NCBI GenBank assembly: GCA_964580075.1
Contig: CAZOJL010000142.1
Coordinates: forward strand, 1 to 9,192
DNA length: 9,192 bases
Direction of reading: 5' to 3'
Origin: VGWG01 sp964580075
GTDB lineage: Bacteria; Verrucomicrobiota; Kiritimatiellia; RFP12; JAAYNR01
Under the pieces are notes generated by a model. It saw only the letters and a program-made list of their open reading frames with translations, ran no database searches and had not been told where the DNA came from. The translations under genes and the position numbers were made by a program. This document shows positions 1 to 7,228 of the stretch, piece after piece (positions within the stretch are counted from its first letter, which is position 1; each line of letters starts with the position of its first letter).

Positions 1-18
1 TTACGATTAGGATTATGA
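1..18. repeat. Three degenerate TTANGA hexamers at the window edge
   Basis: The window opens with TTACGA, TTAGGA and TTATGA in direct succession, three hexamers differing only at the fourth base. The array may continue beyond the left edge. With three short units, chance similarity cannot be excluded. Confidence 0.3.
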
Positions 19-175
19 TCGGAAGCATCGCTTAACTTAGCGCCATTCGGGACGGGTCTTCTCTCGTTTCTTCGACACGTCGTTGCGCGCCATTTCCTTC
101 TCGCCCAATCCAATTGCGCCAGATGAACCGGCATTAGAATGATAAAAGGAGTGTCCCTTATAAGTCTCTCTGATC

Positions 176-199
176 CCCTTCCCTTGCCCTTCCCCTTGG
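176..199. repeat. CCCTT-type polypyrimidine tract
   Basis: Four near-hexameric units of the form CCCTTN follow each other (CCCCTT, CCCTTG, CCCTTC and CCCCTTGG, counting partial overlaps), preceded by TCTCTCT and followed by a T6 run at 201-206. The tract ends about 50 bp before the res start codon. It could affect promoter spacing or leader structure, but it is too degenerate to predict slippage. Confidence 0.35.
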
Positions 200-251
200 C
201 TTTTTTGAGGCTGGCAGATCGCAGCGTTTTCCGCTACTATTCCTCAATCTC

Positions 252-3188
252 ATGTTCTATTCGATCATACAAGAGAGAACCCGTAGTTGGGTCAACGCGC
301 CAACCTGTCCGGTTGCGCCGGTTCTGGCTTACATCCGCCAGCGGGCAGCGTTTCGCGAAACGCAGATCGCCGCCATCGAAACCTACCTTTTTCTCAAGAT
401 CGAAGGCCGGGGCCGCTCGTTGGCGACACTCTTTTCCGAAGGCTTCTTCAACCGTGATGAAGACCTCGCCCTGGCCCGCATCAGCCAGATCGCTCGCGAG
501 CGTTTTGCATCAGACCCCGCCGCCCTCGCCCTTTTCCAACTCTGCTCCTCGCTTGAACAGGCGAAGGGCGTCAAGAACCGCGGTCTGGCGGACGCCTTCG
601 AACGCCACCTCACCGCGCACCCCGGCACTGACGATTTTTCCGCAGCGATTCACGATATCTTTTACAAGGCCGATTACGCCGACTACCTGTTCTCGCTCCC
701 CATGGGCGCGGGCAAGACGTTCCTCATGGCGGCTTTCATCTACATCGACCTCTATTTTGCGATCAATGAACCCGATAACCCGGCCTTCGCCCGCAATTTC
801 ATCGTGCTCGCCCCGTCCGGCTTGAAAAGCTCCATCATTCCCAGCCTGCGCACCATCGAACACTTCGACCCATCGTGGGTGCTTCCTGAACCCTCGGCCT
901 CCACGATCCGCAAACTCATCAAGTTCGAGGTGCTCGACCAGCCCAAATCCGCCAAGAAGAGCAACCGCGCCCGCAACCCCAACGCGCAGAAGGTTGCCGC
1001 GCACATGCCTTTCGAAGACCTCACCGGCCTCGTGCTTGTCGTTAACGCTGAAAAGGTCATCCTGGACCGCGTGGAGGTGGACGCCAACCTGCAACTGGTC
1101 GAGCGTAACGACGAGGAGAAGGAACGGCTCGCCAACGAACTTCGCCACCTGATCGGCAAGATCCCCCGCCTCCAGGTCTTCATCGACGAAGTCCAGCGGG
1201 CCGCGAGCGGCGATATCAAGCTCCGCGCCGTGGTGAACGGCTGGTGCCATTCCGGTCAGATCAGCGCCGTTCTTGGTTTCTCCGGCACACCCTACCACGA
1301 CACGCCACGCACGGTTCAGACCGGCCCTGTCGCGCTTCAGTCCGCAACCATCGCCAACACGGTCTATTACTATCCGCTTGCCACCGCCATTGCCGAGTTC
1401 CTTAAAAAGCCGAAACTCGAAGTCGCCGCGGGGCTTGAATCCATCGAAATCGTCCGCACCGGCGTGGAACGCTTCATGCGCGAGTACGGCGCCAAGGCCT
1501 ATGCCAACGGCGCCTGCGCCAAACTCGCCGTCTATTGCGGCACCATCGCCCGCCTGGAGGAAGAAATCTATCCGCTTCTGGTCGGCGATCTGGGCATTAC
1601 GGCGGAACGCATCCTCAAGTTCCACCAGGGCAACAAGCACCATCCCATCGCGAAAGTGGCTGCCGCCGAATTCGCCCTGCTCGACGATCCCTCCTCTCGC
1701 AAGCAGATTGTCCTTCTCGTGCAAATAGGCAAGGAGGGCTGGGACTGCCGCAGCCTCACCGGGGTGATCCTCTCGCAGGAGGGCGACTGTCCCAAAAACA
1801 TGGTTCTCCAGACCTCCTGCCGTTGCCTGCGTCAGGTCGACGGCGCTCCGGACGAAACCGCGCTCATCCTCCTAAACGAAGCTAATGCCAAGGTGCTCGA
1901 CAAGCAGCTCGCCGAAGAGCAGAACACCAGCATCAAGGAACTCAACGAAATCCGCTCGGCCGCGCCCGTGCCGTCCGTACCCCGCTTTTCGCGCATGGAG
2001 CATCTCAAGCTCCCGCCCGTCACGTTCTACCAGCTCAGGATCGAATACCTCACCATCAAAACGGGCGAAGACCCGGACACGCCCGGCACGCTGGGCGCGC
2101 TCAACCCCGACAGCCCCGCCTTTAAATCCGAAGCCTCCATCACCACCCGCTACCTGAACGCGCGCCATGCCGACGACAATTTTGCGTTCAGCGTCACCCG
2201 CGAGACCGACATCGTCACCGAGCAGTTCGGCGGCCGCGCCTCCTGCTCGTCATGGATGAACGATATCGTCCGCGAAAGCCTCGGTGACCTCACCGCCGCA
2301 TCCCTGTTCCCTTACCGTCCCCAGCTTCAAGCCATCTTCTTGCGCATCACCTGCAGTGGGAACGGCCAATGCCGCTACAACACCCTGTTCGATCAATCCG
2401 CCATTCGTTCCGCCATCCGCATGGCCTTCCGCGTCCACCGCGAACTGCATTGCCGCGAGGATGTTATCGAAAAGTCTGCCTCGCTGCTACTCGTGAACAA
2501 ACTCAAGAACGTTCCGCTCCATCCCTTGCTCTGGCCGGATCAGGAGAACTGTCGCGCTATCCTGCTGGCCGATTCCCAGCCTGCCGCGCAACCGAGTGAT
2601 CCCACCGCATTGGAACAGAAGAAAACGAAATTGCGCGAAACCGCCACCGAACTTGGCAATCCCGAACTTGCCGAATTCTGGATCAAGCAGTTGCTGGACG
2701 CCGAAGCCCTCCGCACCGGCAGCCTCGAAACCAAAGAACGCACGCTCCATTACCTTCCTTTCGACTTTAGGCAAAGTGACTTCGAGCGCGGCATTATCGA
2801 CCGCATCCTCCCGCTCTCGGTCTTCAAGAACGCCGGACTCGAAATCTACTACAACGGCGAACGCAACCTCACCGAGTTCAAGATCGACTGCTACGCCAAG
2901 CGCGGCCGCGCCTGGCGCCGGGTCGGCTTCTACACCCCGGACTTCCTCATCATCCTCCGCGATGTCAACCGCGCCATCCGCAAGGTGCTTATCCTCGAAA
3001 CCAAAGGCTTGGGCTTCGCCGAACAGACCGCCTTTACCGACCGTCGCGCCTTCATGGAGAATGATTTTATCCGGCTCAACAATGAAAAGTTTGGCTATGA
3101 GCGCTTTGACTTTCTCATGTTGCGCGACGACGTTCCCATGCCCCAAAACCTCGCCACGCTCGCCGCACGCATCAAAACCTTTTTCTAG
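252..3188 (+). CDS. res: Type III-like restriction enzyme Res subunit (SF2 helicase + PD-(D/E)XK nuclease)
   Basis: This 978-residue protein is the motor and nuclease subunit of a Type III-like R-M system. It would hydrolyse ATP to move along DNA and cut near unmethylated sites in complex with Mod. The helicase core shows Walker A MGAGKT (residues 151-156), a DEAH-box variant DEVQ (312-315), motif III SGTP (344-347), GKEGWDC (493-499, motif V region) and QTSCRCLRQ (520-528, motif VI with two Arg). The C-terminal domain carries YTPDF with D897, followed by LILETKG with E916 and K918, which is a PD-(D/E)XK nuclease signature. Length matches EcoP15I-type Res (about 970 residues). Residues 530-860 were not assigned. 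The ATG at 252 is the only start in its frame after the stop at 171, but it has no Shine-Dalgarno sequence. Leucine codons are mostly CTC. Function as restriction enzyme follows from family knowledge and the linked mod gene. Confidence 0.9.
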   Translation: MFYSIIQERTRSWVNAPTCPVAPVLAYIRQRAAFRETQIAAIETYLFLKIEGRGRSLATLFSEGFFNRDEDLALARISQIARERFASDPAALALFQLCSSLEQAKGVKNRGLADAFERHLTAHPGTDDFSAAIHDIFYKADYADYLFSLPMGAGKTFLMAAFIYIDLYFAINEPDNPAFARNFIVLAPSGLKSSIIPSLRTIEHFDPSWVLPEPSASTIRKLIKFEVLDQPKSAKKSNRARNPNAQKVAAHMPFEDLTGLVLVVNAEKVILDRVEVDANLQLVERNDEEKERLANELRHLIGKIPRLQVFIDEVQRAASGDIKLRAVVNGWCHSGQISAVLGFSGTPYHDTPRTVQTGPVALQSATIANTVYYYPLATAIAEFLKKPKLEVAAGLESIEIVRTGVERFMREYGAKAYANGACAKLAVYCGTIARLEEEIYPLLVGDLGITAERILKFHQGNKHHPIAKVAAAEFALLDDPSSRKQIVLLVQIGKEGWDCRSLTGVILSQEGDCPKNMVLQTSCRCLRQVDGAPDETALILLNEANAKVLDKQLAEEQNTSIKELNEIRSAAPVPSVPRFSRMEHLKLPPVTFYQLRIEYLTIKTGEDPDTPGTLGALNPDSPAFKSEASITTRYLNARHADDNFAFSVTRETDIVTEQFGGRASCSSWMNDIVRESLGDLTAASLFPYRPQLQAIFLRITCSGNGQCRYNTLFDQSAIRSAIRMAFRVHRELHCREDVIEKSASLLLVNKLKNVPLHPLLWPDQENCRAILLADSQPAAQPSDPTALEQKKTKLRETATELGNPELAEFWIKQLLDAEALRTGSLETKERTLHYLPFDFRQSDFERGIIDRILPLSVFKNAGLEIYYNGERNLTEFKIDCYAKRGRAWRRVGFYTPDFLIILRDVNRAIRKVLILETKGLGFAEQTAFTDRRAFMENDFIRLNNEKFGYERFDFLMLRDDVPMPQNLATLAARIKTFF

Positions 3189-3194
3189 GAGGAA
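3187..3194 (+). promoter_or_regulatory. Strong ribosome-binding site for the ATPase gene
   Basis: AGGAGGAA overlaps the TAG stop of res and lies 6 bp before the ATG at 3201. It is a near-perfect Shine-Dalgarno sequence that fixes the start of the ATPase. It contrasts with the absence of such a site before res, so the ATPase may be translated more strongly than the first gene. Confidence 0.75.
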
Positions 3195-3200
3195 TGCCCC

Positions 3201-4472
3201 ATGATCACTCGCATTGAAGCCTTGAACTATCGATGTCTGAGAGACATCTCGGTGCCGCTTTCGCGGTTCCATGTGCTGGTCGGTCCCAACGCCTCCGGCA
3301 AGACCACTTTTCTTGATGTGATCGGTTTCATGCGCGATCTCGTCACAGAGGATATTGATGCCGCCCTCTCAAAACGGACGCAAAACCCCGCAGAGCTGCT
3401 TTTCGGTCGTACAGGTGATGGGTTCGAACTGGCTGTAGAGGCACGAATTCCACAGCCGTTGATCGACAAACTTATCGGTGCAAATAGTCCCGCCTTCGAT
3501 ACAATTCGCTACGAGATCGCGATCGGCTTTGATGAAACCCAGCGTCAATTCGAATTCAAGGCCGAACAGTGCCTTCTCCTAAAGGCCCAGCCGTCATCAC
3601 CCGTCACGCACACGGAGTTTCCCGCCGCGCGCATGCCCCGAAAGAGCTTGCTCCACACGGCCCGTCAAAGTTCTGAGAAAGTCATCCTCAAGAAGAACCC
3701 AGCAGGCAACGACAGTTTCAACAATGAATTCACTACGGTGCCTAGCAAAGGCTGGTCGCCGTCCTTCAAGTTGGGCACCCATAAATCCGCCTTACGCTTC
3801 TTGCCTGCCGATGAGGAGGTTGCGCCGATCACCCTCTGGTTCCGACAGCTTCTGGCCACAGGAATCCAACCCATCATGTTGAACAGTATCGCGCTAAGGG
3901 ATCCCTCTCAACCGTCCAAAGCAAATGGTTTCCTGCCCGACGGCTCCAATCTGCCTTGGGTGATCGCCCGTTTTCGCCAAGAACGACCCGATGCCTTTCG
4001 GGATTGGATCGCACACTTGCGCACCGCGCTGCCCGATCTTTCCGATATTGAAGTGATCGAGCAGCCTTGGAATCGCTTCACCTATCTGGTCTTTCACTAC
4101 GAGAACGACCTGAAGGTTCCCTCTTGGTTCGTCTCCGACGGAACATTGCGTCTTGTCGCCTTGACGCTTCTCGCCTATCTGAATGATGACGAGGGCATCT
4201 ATCTGGTTGAGGAGCCGGAAAACGGCATTCACCCCCAGGCGATTTCTGCCGTGTGCGACGCGCTATCCTCCGTTTACGGTGCACAGGTTCTATTAGCGAC
4301 ACATTCGGCGATTGTCTTAAACGGAGTGGACGCCGCACACGTCCTTTGCTTTGCCAAGGACGAGAAAGGTGCGACGGCTATCGTGTCTGGCCGTGACCAT
4401 CCGAATCTGAGTCAATGGAAGGGTAGCGTCAGCCTCGGCACCCTTTTCGCTTCGGGAGTTCTGGGCCAATGA
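3201..4472 (+). CDS. AAA_21/OLD-like ABC-type ATPase, putative defence component (MAD3-like)
   Basis: This 423-residue cytoplasmic ATPase belongs to the RecF/SMC/OLD-related AAA_21 group. It has Walker A GPNASGKTT (residues 28-36) close to the N-terminus, an ABC-type signature SDGTLR (312-317), Walker B YLVEEPENGIHP (334-345, tandem Glu then Pro) and the H-loop LLATHS (364-369). No nuclease domain is fused; the C-terminus ends about 50 residues after the H-loop. It starts 12 bp after res with a strong Shine-Dalgarno sequence, and its stop overlaps the next start by 4 bp (ATGA), so the two products probably act as a pair. In PARIS, Gabija, Septu and similar systems such ATPases bind or gate a partner effector. 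From memory, this one plus the next gene most resembles MAD3/MAD4 of the methylation-associated defence system; no search was possible. Four sampled 60-bp blocks average 50% GC, below the 55-60% of sampled res blocks. Confidence 0.85.
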   Translation: MITRIEALNYRCLRDISVPLSRFHVLVGPNASGKTTFLDVIGFMRDLVTEDIDAALSKRTQNPAELLFGRTGDGFELAVEARIPQPLIDKLIGANSPAFDTIRYEIAIGFDETQRQFEFKAEQCLLLKAQPSSPVTHTEFPAARMPRKSLLHTARQSSEKVILKKNPAGNDSFNNEFTTVPSKGWSPSFKLGTHKSALRFLPADEEVAPITLWFRQLLATGIQPIMLNSIALRDPSQPSKANGFLPDGSNLPWVIARFRQERPDAFRDWIAHLRTALPDLSDIEVIEQPWNRFTYLVFHYENDLKVPSWFVSDGTLRLVALTLLAYLNDDEGIYLVEEPENGIHPQAISAVCDALSSVYGAQVLLATHSAIVLNGVDAAHVLCFAKDEKGATAIVSGRDHPNLSQWKGSVSLGTLFASGVLGQ

Positions 4473-5092
4473 AAGATCTTGTCATACTCGCAGCCGATAA
4501 GGATATGAAGGTCACGCTGAGCGCCTTGCTGAAGCGCACGCAAGCCCTGCGGATTCGCCCCATTACGTACGATGTGTGGAACTACCCCAACCATGACTCC
4601 GCATGCGTTTCGGAAGGCGTAGCCTACTTAAACGGCTTTCAAGGCAGATATTCGCACGCATTGTTGATTTTCGATTATGAAGGCTGCGGAAAGGAGCCGC
4701 GATATACACTCGCGGAACTGGCAGATTCATTGGTGCGGCAGTTTCAAGAGGGCCCGTGGAAAAGGGAAGCCCGCGCAATCATCATTAACCCCGAACTCGA
4801 GAGTTGGATCTGGAGCGACTCTCCGCATGTCGCGGAAATCATCGGATGGAAGGACAAGACGCCCGCCCTCAAAACATGGCTCCAAACGCAGGGATGGCTG
4901 TCGGCGCAGCTAGGTGCGAAGCCCGAACGCCCTAAAGAAGCTTTCCGGGCGGCATTGCAAGCGACTCGGAAGTCCCCCGGTTCTCACCTCTTCCAGCAGT
5001 TGGCCGAGACGGTCAGCTTCCAACGTTGCGCTGACCCCTCTTTTGCTATGTTCTGCCAGACTCTGCGCGAGTGGTTCCCCAAAGAGGATTGA
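4469..5092 (+). CDS. Small ATPase-partner protein, MAD4-like, possible TOPRIM-type effector
   Basis: The product has 207 residues and no signal peptide or membrane segment. Near the N-terminus is a hydrophobic strand ending in acidic residues (LVILAADKD, residues 4-12). A second strand has ALLIFDYEGCG (64-74; D69, E71), and a third conserved-looking block reads IINPELESWIW (105-115). The pattern of strands ending in acidic residues recalls TOPRIM or DUF4276-like proteins, but the canonical TOPRIM first-motif glutamate and DxD are not clearly present. From memory it resembles MAD4, the partner of the MAD3 ATPase in MADS. The start overlaps the ATPase stop (ATGA), with GGGAG at 4454-4458 as a possible ribosome-binding site. 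It ends 4 bp before mod. By analogy with AriA/AriB (PARIS), it may be the effector of the ATPase; this is inference. It could instead be a structural or sensor subunit. Confidence 0.7.
   Translation: MKDLVILAADKDMKVTLSALLKRTQALRIRPITYDVWNYPNHDSACVSEGVAYLNGFQGRYSHALLIFDYEGCGKEPRYTLAELADSLVRQFQEGPWKREARAIIINPELESWIWSDSPHVAEIIGWKDKTPALKTWLQTQGWLSAQLGAKPERPKEAFRAALQATRKSPGSHLFQQLAETVSFQRCADPSFAMFCQTLREWFPKED
5082..5088 (+). promoter_or_regulatory. Ribosome-binding site that fixes the mod start
   Basis: AAGAGGA inside the end of the preceding gene lies 8 bp before ATG 5097. The reading frame is open back to 4914, but translation from there would give an implausible Ser/Arg-rich sequence overlapping the previous gene. 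The ATG at 5097 is therefore preferred. Confidence 0.65.
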
Positions 5093-5096
5093 TTTT

Positions 5097-7172
5097 ATGC
5101 CCGTTGACTACATTCCCTATTTCCCCCAGCCCATCGAAGGTCAGGCCGTGCTCGACAATTTCGTCCGCACCCGCCGCCTGCTCAGCTACCGCGACAACGA
5201 CAAGGTCCTGCGCCGCATCGCCCGCGGAATGCCGAGTTACGAACTCGACACGCTGGAAACCGTCGGCAATGCGGCTGAGCCGCAACCCTCACCCCCGGCC
5301 CCTCTCCCAAAGGGCGAGGGGAGCAAAGGCCCCAACCTGCTGATCCGCGGCGAGTGCCTCTCCGCCTGCGCCTACCTCAAGGCCCAGGGCGTCGAGGTCG
5401 ATCTCGTCTACATCGATCCGCCCTTCGCCTCCGGCGCGGACTACGCCAAGAAAATCTACGTCCGCCGCAATCCCAAGGTCGCCGCCGCCATGGCCAAAGC
5501 CGAAGAGGAACTCCCAGACGACCAGCTCCGCGCCTTCGATGAAAAGATGTACGGCGATATCTGGACCAAGGAGGACTACCTCAACTGGATGTACGAGAAC
5601 CTCATGGCCATCAAAGCCGTCATGTCGGACACCGCCAGCATCTACGTCCACCTCGATTGGCACATCGGTCATTACGTCAAAGTGTTGATGGATGAGGTGT
5701 TCGGGGAGTCCCGTTTTAAAAATGAAATCGTTTGGAAACGCACGACCGCCCACAGTGATGCAGAATGCTATGGAGTGAATTGTGACACCATTTTCTTCTA
5801 CACGCGAAACAGTGAATTCACATTTAACACTGTTCTTCAAAAATATGACGAGTCGTATTTATCGAGGTTTTCGTTCAGCGACCCTGATGGAAGGAAATGG
5901 CGCGATGCTGATTTGTCGGCGAAAGGCTTGCGGGGGAGAGGTTATGATTATGAGTATAAGGGACGTCGTTCTTTGTGGCGTTGCCCAATAGAAACGATGA
6001 AAAGACTTGATGGAGAAGGTCGTCTACACTTCACGAAAAAAGGAACGATTCGAGAGAAAAAATATACCGAAGAGTTAAAGGGGATGCCATGCCAAGCACT
6101 TTGGGATGATATTAACCCAGTGAATTCTCAAGCAGATGAAAAAAATGATTATACCACGCAAAAACCCGAGTCGCTGCTTGAACGCATCATCTCCGCATCA
6201 TCTGCAGAAGGTTCTGTCGTCGCCGACTTCTTTGGCGGCAGCGGCGTGACCGCCGCCGTTGCCAACCGGCTGGGGCGGCGCTTCATCCATGTGGACGTCG
6301 GCATTAACTCGATCCAGACCGCCCGCGATCGGCTACAGGCCGCAGGCGCCTCGTTCAACGTGTTGGACGTGCGGGACGGCGTGGCCCTCTTCCGCAATCC
6401 GGTGCAGACCATGGACAAACTGCGCTCGCTGATCACCGGTCTGCGCCTCGACGAGGCCGAACTCGACTCATTCTGGGCGGGCGCGTTCAATGACAGCCGC
6501 CTCGGCCTGGTTCCCGTCTATTTGCCCGACCTCAAAGACCACACCACCAAGGTGCTCGACATCCCGCTCATCAACCGCATCATCAACGTGGCCATGCCCG
6601 ACCTTCCGGACAAGGTCAAAAAGGTTGTGGTCTACACCGTGGACATCGACGACCGCGCGGCGGTCGGTGCGTTCATCAAAGAGAACTCCTCGCCCGACTG
6701 CGTGATCGAGCTGCGCGACCTCAAGGAACTCCTTTCCGAGGTTGTCCTTGCCGACGAGGCCAGCATCTCCCTCAGCAAGAAACACGTCATCACCTTCGAG
6801 CGTTTCCACAGCGACCGCCTCCAGCAGAAGATTGCCGCCTACAACGACAAGCATGGTCTCAACTGTTATCCTAATGGCGAACTGCTCGACGATCTCGACC
6901 AGTCGCCCGAGCCCAAGCCGGTTAAAGGCTTCAAGCCCATCGAGATCAGCGAGGACGGGCTTGAACTCATCGAATGGGTCAGCGCCGATTGCACGGCATC
7001 CGAAGGCCCCTGGCACAGCGACGCCGAGATCAAGATCGACAAGCGCGGCTTCGTGAGCCGCGCCGGCAAAAAGAGCAAGGACTTCTGGGATGCGAAGCTC
7101 GCTTGCCCCAAGCCGCCTTTTCGTGTAAGAATACGTTCCATCGCAGGAGACGAAACAATAATCCAGTGCTGA
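5097..7172 (+). CDS. mod: Type III-like DNA methyltransferase Mod (beta-class, probably N6-adenine)
   Basis: This 691-residue protein would methylate the recognition site using S-adenosylmethionine and supply DNA specificity to Res. The catalytic motif DPPF (residues 107-110) comes first. The SAM-binding motif DFFGGSG (377-383) follows, preceded by TQKPE (354-358). The order catalytic motif, recognition region, SAM motif is that of beta-class amino-methyltransferases such as EcoP15I Mod (about 644 residues). The C-terminus ends with a typical KPPFRVRIRSIAGDE tail, so the gene looks intact. Two oddities are visible. Residues 66-76 are encoded by a palindromic repeat, and roughly residues 195-358, where the target recognition domain lies, come from a segment much poorer in GC than the rest. 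DPPF rather than DPPY is an accepted variant. Mod is last in the operon, 4 bp after the MAD4-like gene. Adenine as target base is inferred from the family. Confidence 0.9.
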   Translation: MPVDYIPYFPQPIEGQAVLDNFVRTRRLLSYRDNDKVLRRIARGMPSYELDTLETVGNAAEPQPSPPAPLPKGEGSKGPNLLIRGECLSACAYLKAQGVEVDLVYIDPPFASGADYAKKIYVRRNPKVAAAMAKAEEELPDDQLRAFDEKMYGDIWTKEDYLNWMYENLMAIKAVMSDTASIYVHLDWHIGHYVKVLMDEVFGESRFKNEIVWKRTTAHSDAECYGVNCDTIFFYTRNSEFTFNTVLQKYDESYLSRFSFSDPDGRKWRDADLSAKGLRGRGYDYEYKGRRSLWRCPIETMKRLDGEGRLHFTKKGTIREKKYTEELKGMPCQALWDDINPVNSQADEKNDYTTQKPESLLERIISASSAEGSVVADFFGGSGVTAAVANRLGRRFIHVDVGINSIQTARDRLQAAGASFNVLDVRDGVALFRNPVQTMDKLRSLITGLRLDEAELDSFWAGAFNDSRLGLVPVYLPDLKDHTTKVLDIPLINRIINVAMPDLPDKVKKVVVYTVDIDDRAAVGAFIKENSSPDCVIELRDLKELLSEVVLADEASISLSKKHVITFERFHSDRLQQKIAAYNDKHGLNCYPNGELLDDLDQSPEPKPVKGFKPIEISEDGLELIEWVSADCTASEGPWHSDAEIKIDKRGFVSRAGKKSKDFWDAKLACPKPPFRVRIRSIAGDETIIQC
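5286..5324. repeat. In-frame palindromic dispersed-type repeat inside mod
   Basis: The segment reads CCCTCACCCCCGG followed by a hairpin. Arm CCCCTCTCCC (5299-5308) pairs with GGGCGAGGGG (5312-5321) over an AAA loop, at 9 of 10 positions. This CCCTCACCCC...CTCTCCC...GGGAGAGGGG pattern is known to me as a dispersed intergenic repeat in many GC-rich bacteria. Here it is translated in frame as PSPPAPLPKGEGS between the N-terminal part of Mod and its LLIRGE strand. It introduces no stop and sits in a probable surface linker, so Mod may tolerate it. Confidence 0.65.
5680..6170 (+). other. Mod target-recognition segment of deviating composition (probable domain exchange)
   Basis: Counting 5701-6180 gives 210 G+C of 480 (44%). 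Sampled 60-bp blocks give 58% (5401-5460), 55% (5581-5640), 73% (6241-6300) and 67% (6421-6480). Codons change from mostly C/G-ending to many A/T-ending ones (AAA, GAT, TAT, AGT, TTT), and return abruptly near TQKPE. The segment corresponds to Mod residues of about 195-358, lying between the conserved catalytic and SAM-binding parts. Target recognition domains of Type III Mod proteins occupy this place and are known to be exchanged between alleles. Boundaries are approximate to about 20 bp. Confidence 0.7.
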
Positions 7173-7192
7173 ACTAAGGAGCTGAACACCGT

Positions 7193-7228
7193 ATGATCCA
7201 AGATCTCAACAAAAAGGCTATAGGCTGA
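7193..7228 (+). pseudogene. 11-codon ORF behind a good ribosome-binding site, probable 5' remnant of a lost gene
   Basis: TAAGGAG at 7175-7181 lies 11 bp before the ATG at 7193, 20 bp after the mod stop. The ORF encodes MIQDLNKKAIG and then TGA, and its last codons run into the octamer array. A well-placed ribosome-binding site with such a short product suggests that a fifth operon gene once started here and lost its body. A functional leader peptide is possible but has no support. The lost gene cannot be identified from ten residues. Confidence 0.35.

Larger units (their letters stand above)
1..251. other. Leader region upstream of the R-M operon, no gene recognised
   Basis: No convincing gene is seen here. 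The frame of the downstream res gene is closed by TGA at 171-173, and no ATG, GTG or TTG lies in frame between that stop and the ATG at 252. A TATAAG hexamer at 159-164 resembles a -10 box but has no -35 at normal spacing. CTGGCA (211-216) and TACTAT (235-240) are 18 bp apart and each match the sigma70 consensus at 4 of 6 positions. If used, they would give a transcript starting only a few bases before the res start codon, which also lacks a Shine-Dalgarno sequence. Both promoter readings are weak. The region also holds two short degenerate repeat tracts, listed separately. Confidence 0.5.

Noticed and set aside
37..243. A minus-strand frame open for about 68 codons, ending in KTRPEWR
   Set aside because: It has no ATG near its beginning (only one 18 codons before the stop), no ribosome-binding site and no recognised similarity. 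A gene remnant is possible but unsupported.
139..825. A 228-codon plus-strand frame overlapping the start of res
   Set aside because: The sequence is Ser/Arg/Pro-rich low-complexity, shows no motif, and overlaps the clearly coding res frame. The AAGGAG near 145 is followed by no good start.
510..1724. A 404-codon minus-strand frame opposite res
   Set aside because: Long antisense frames are common opposite GC-rich genes. The sequence is Gly/Val/Asp-repetitive without a recognisable domain, while the plus strand has ordered helicase motifs.
2487..3272. A 261-codon minus-strand frame opposite the end of res
   Set aside because: It is antisense to the nuclease domain and the ATPase start and has no motif or ribosome-binding site.
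4914..5096. N-terminal extension of mod by 61 codons
   Set aside because: It overlaps the preceding gene out of frame and gives an Arg/Ser-rich sequence. The ATG at 5097 has a Shine-Dalgarno sequence and begins a typical Mod N-terminus.
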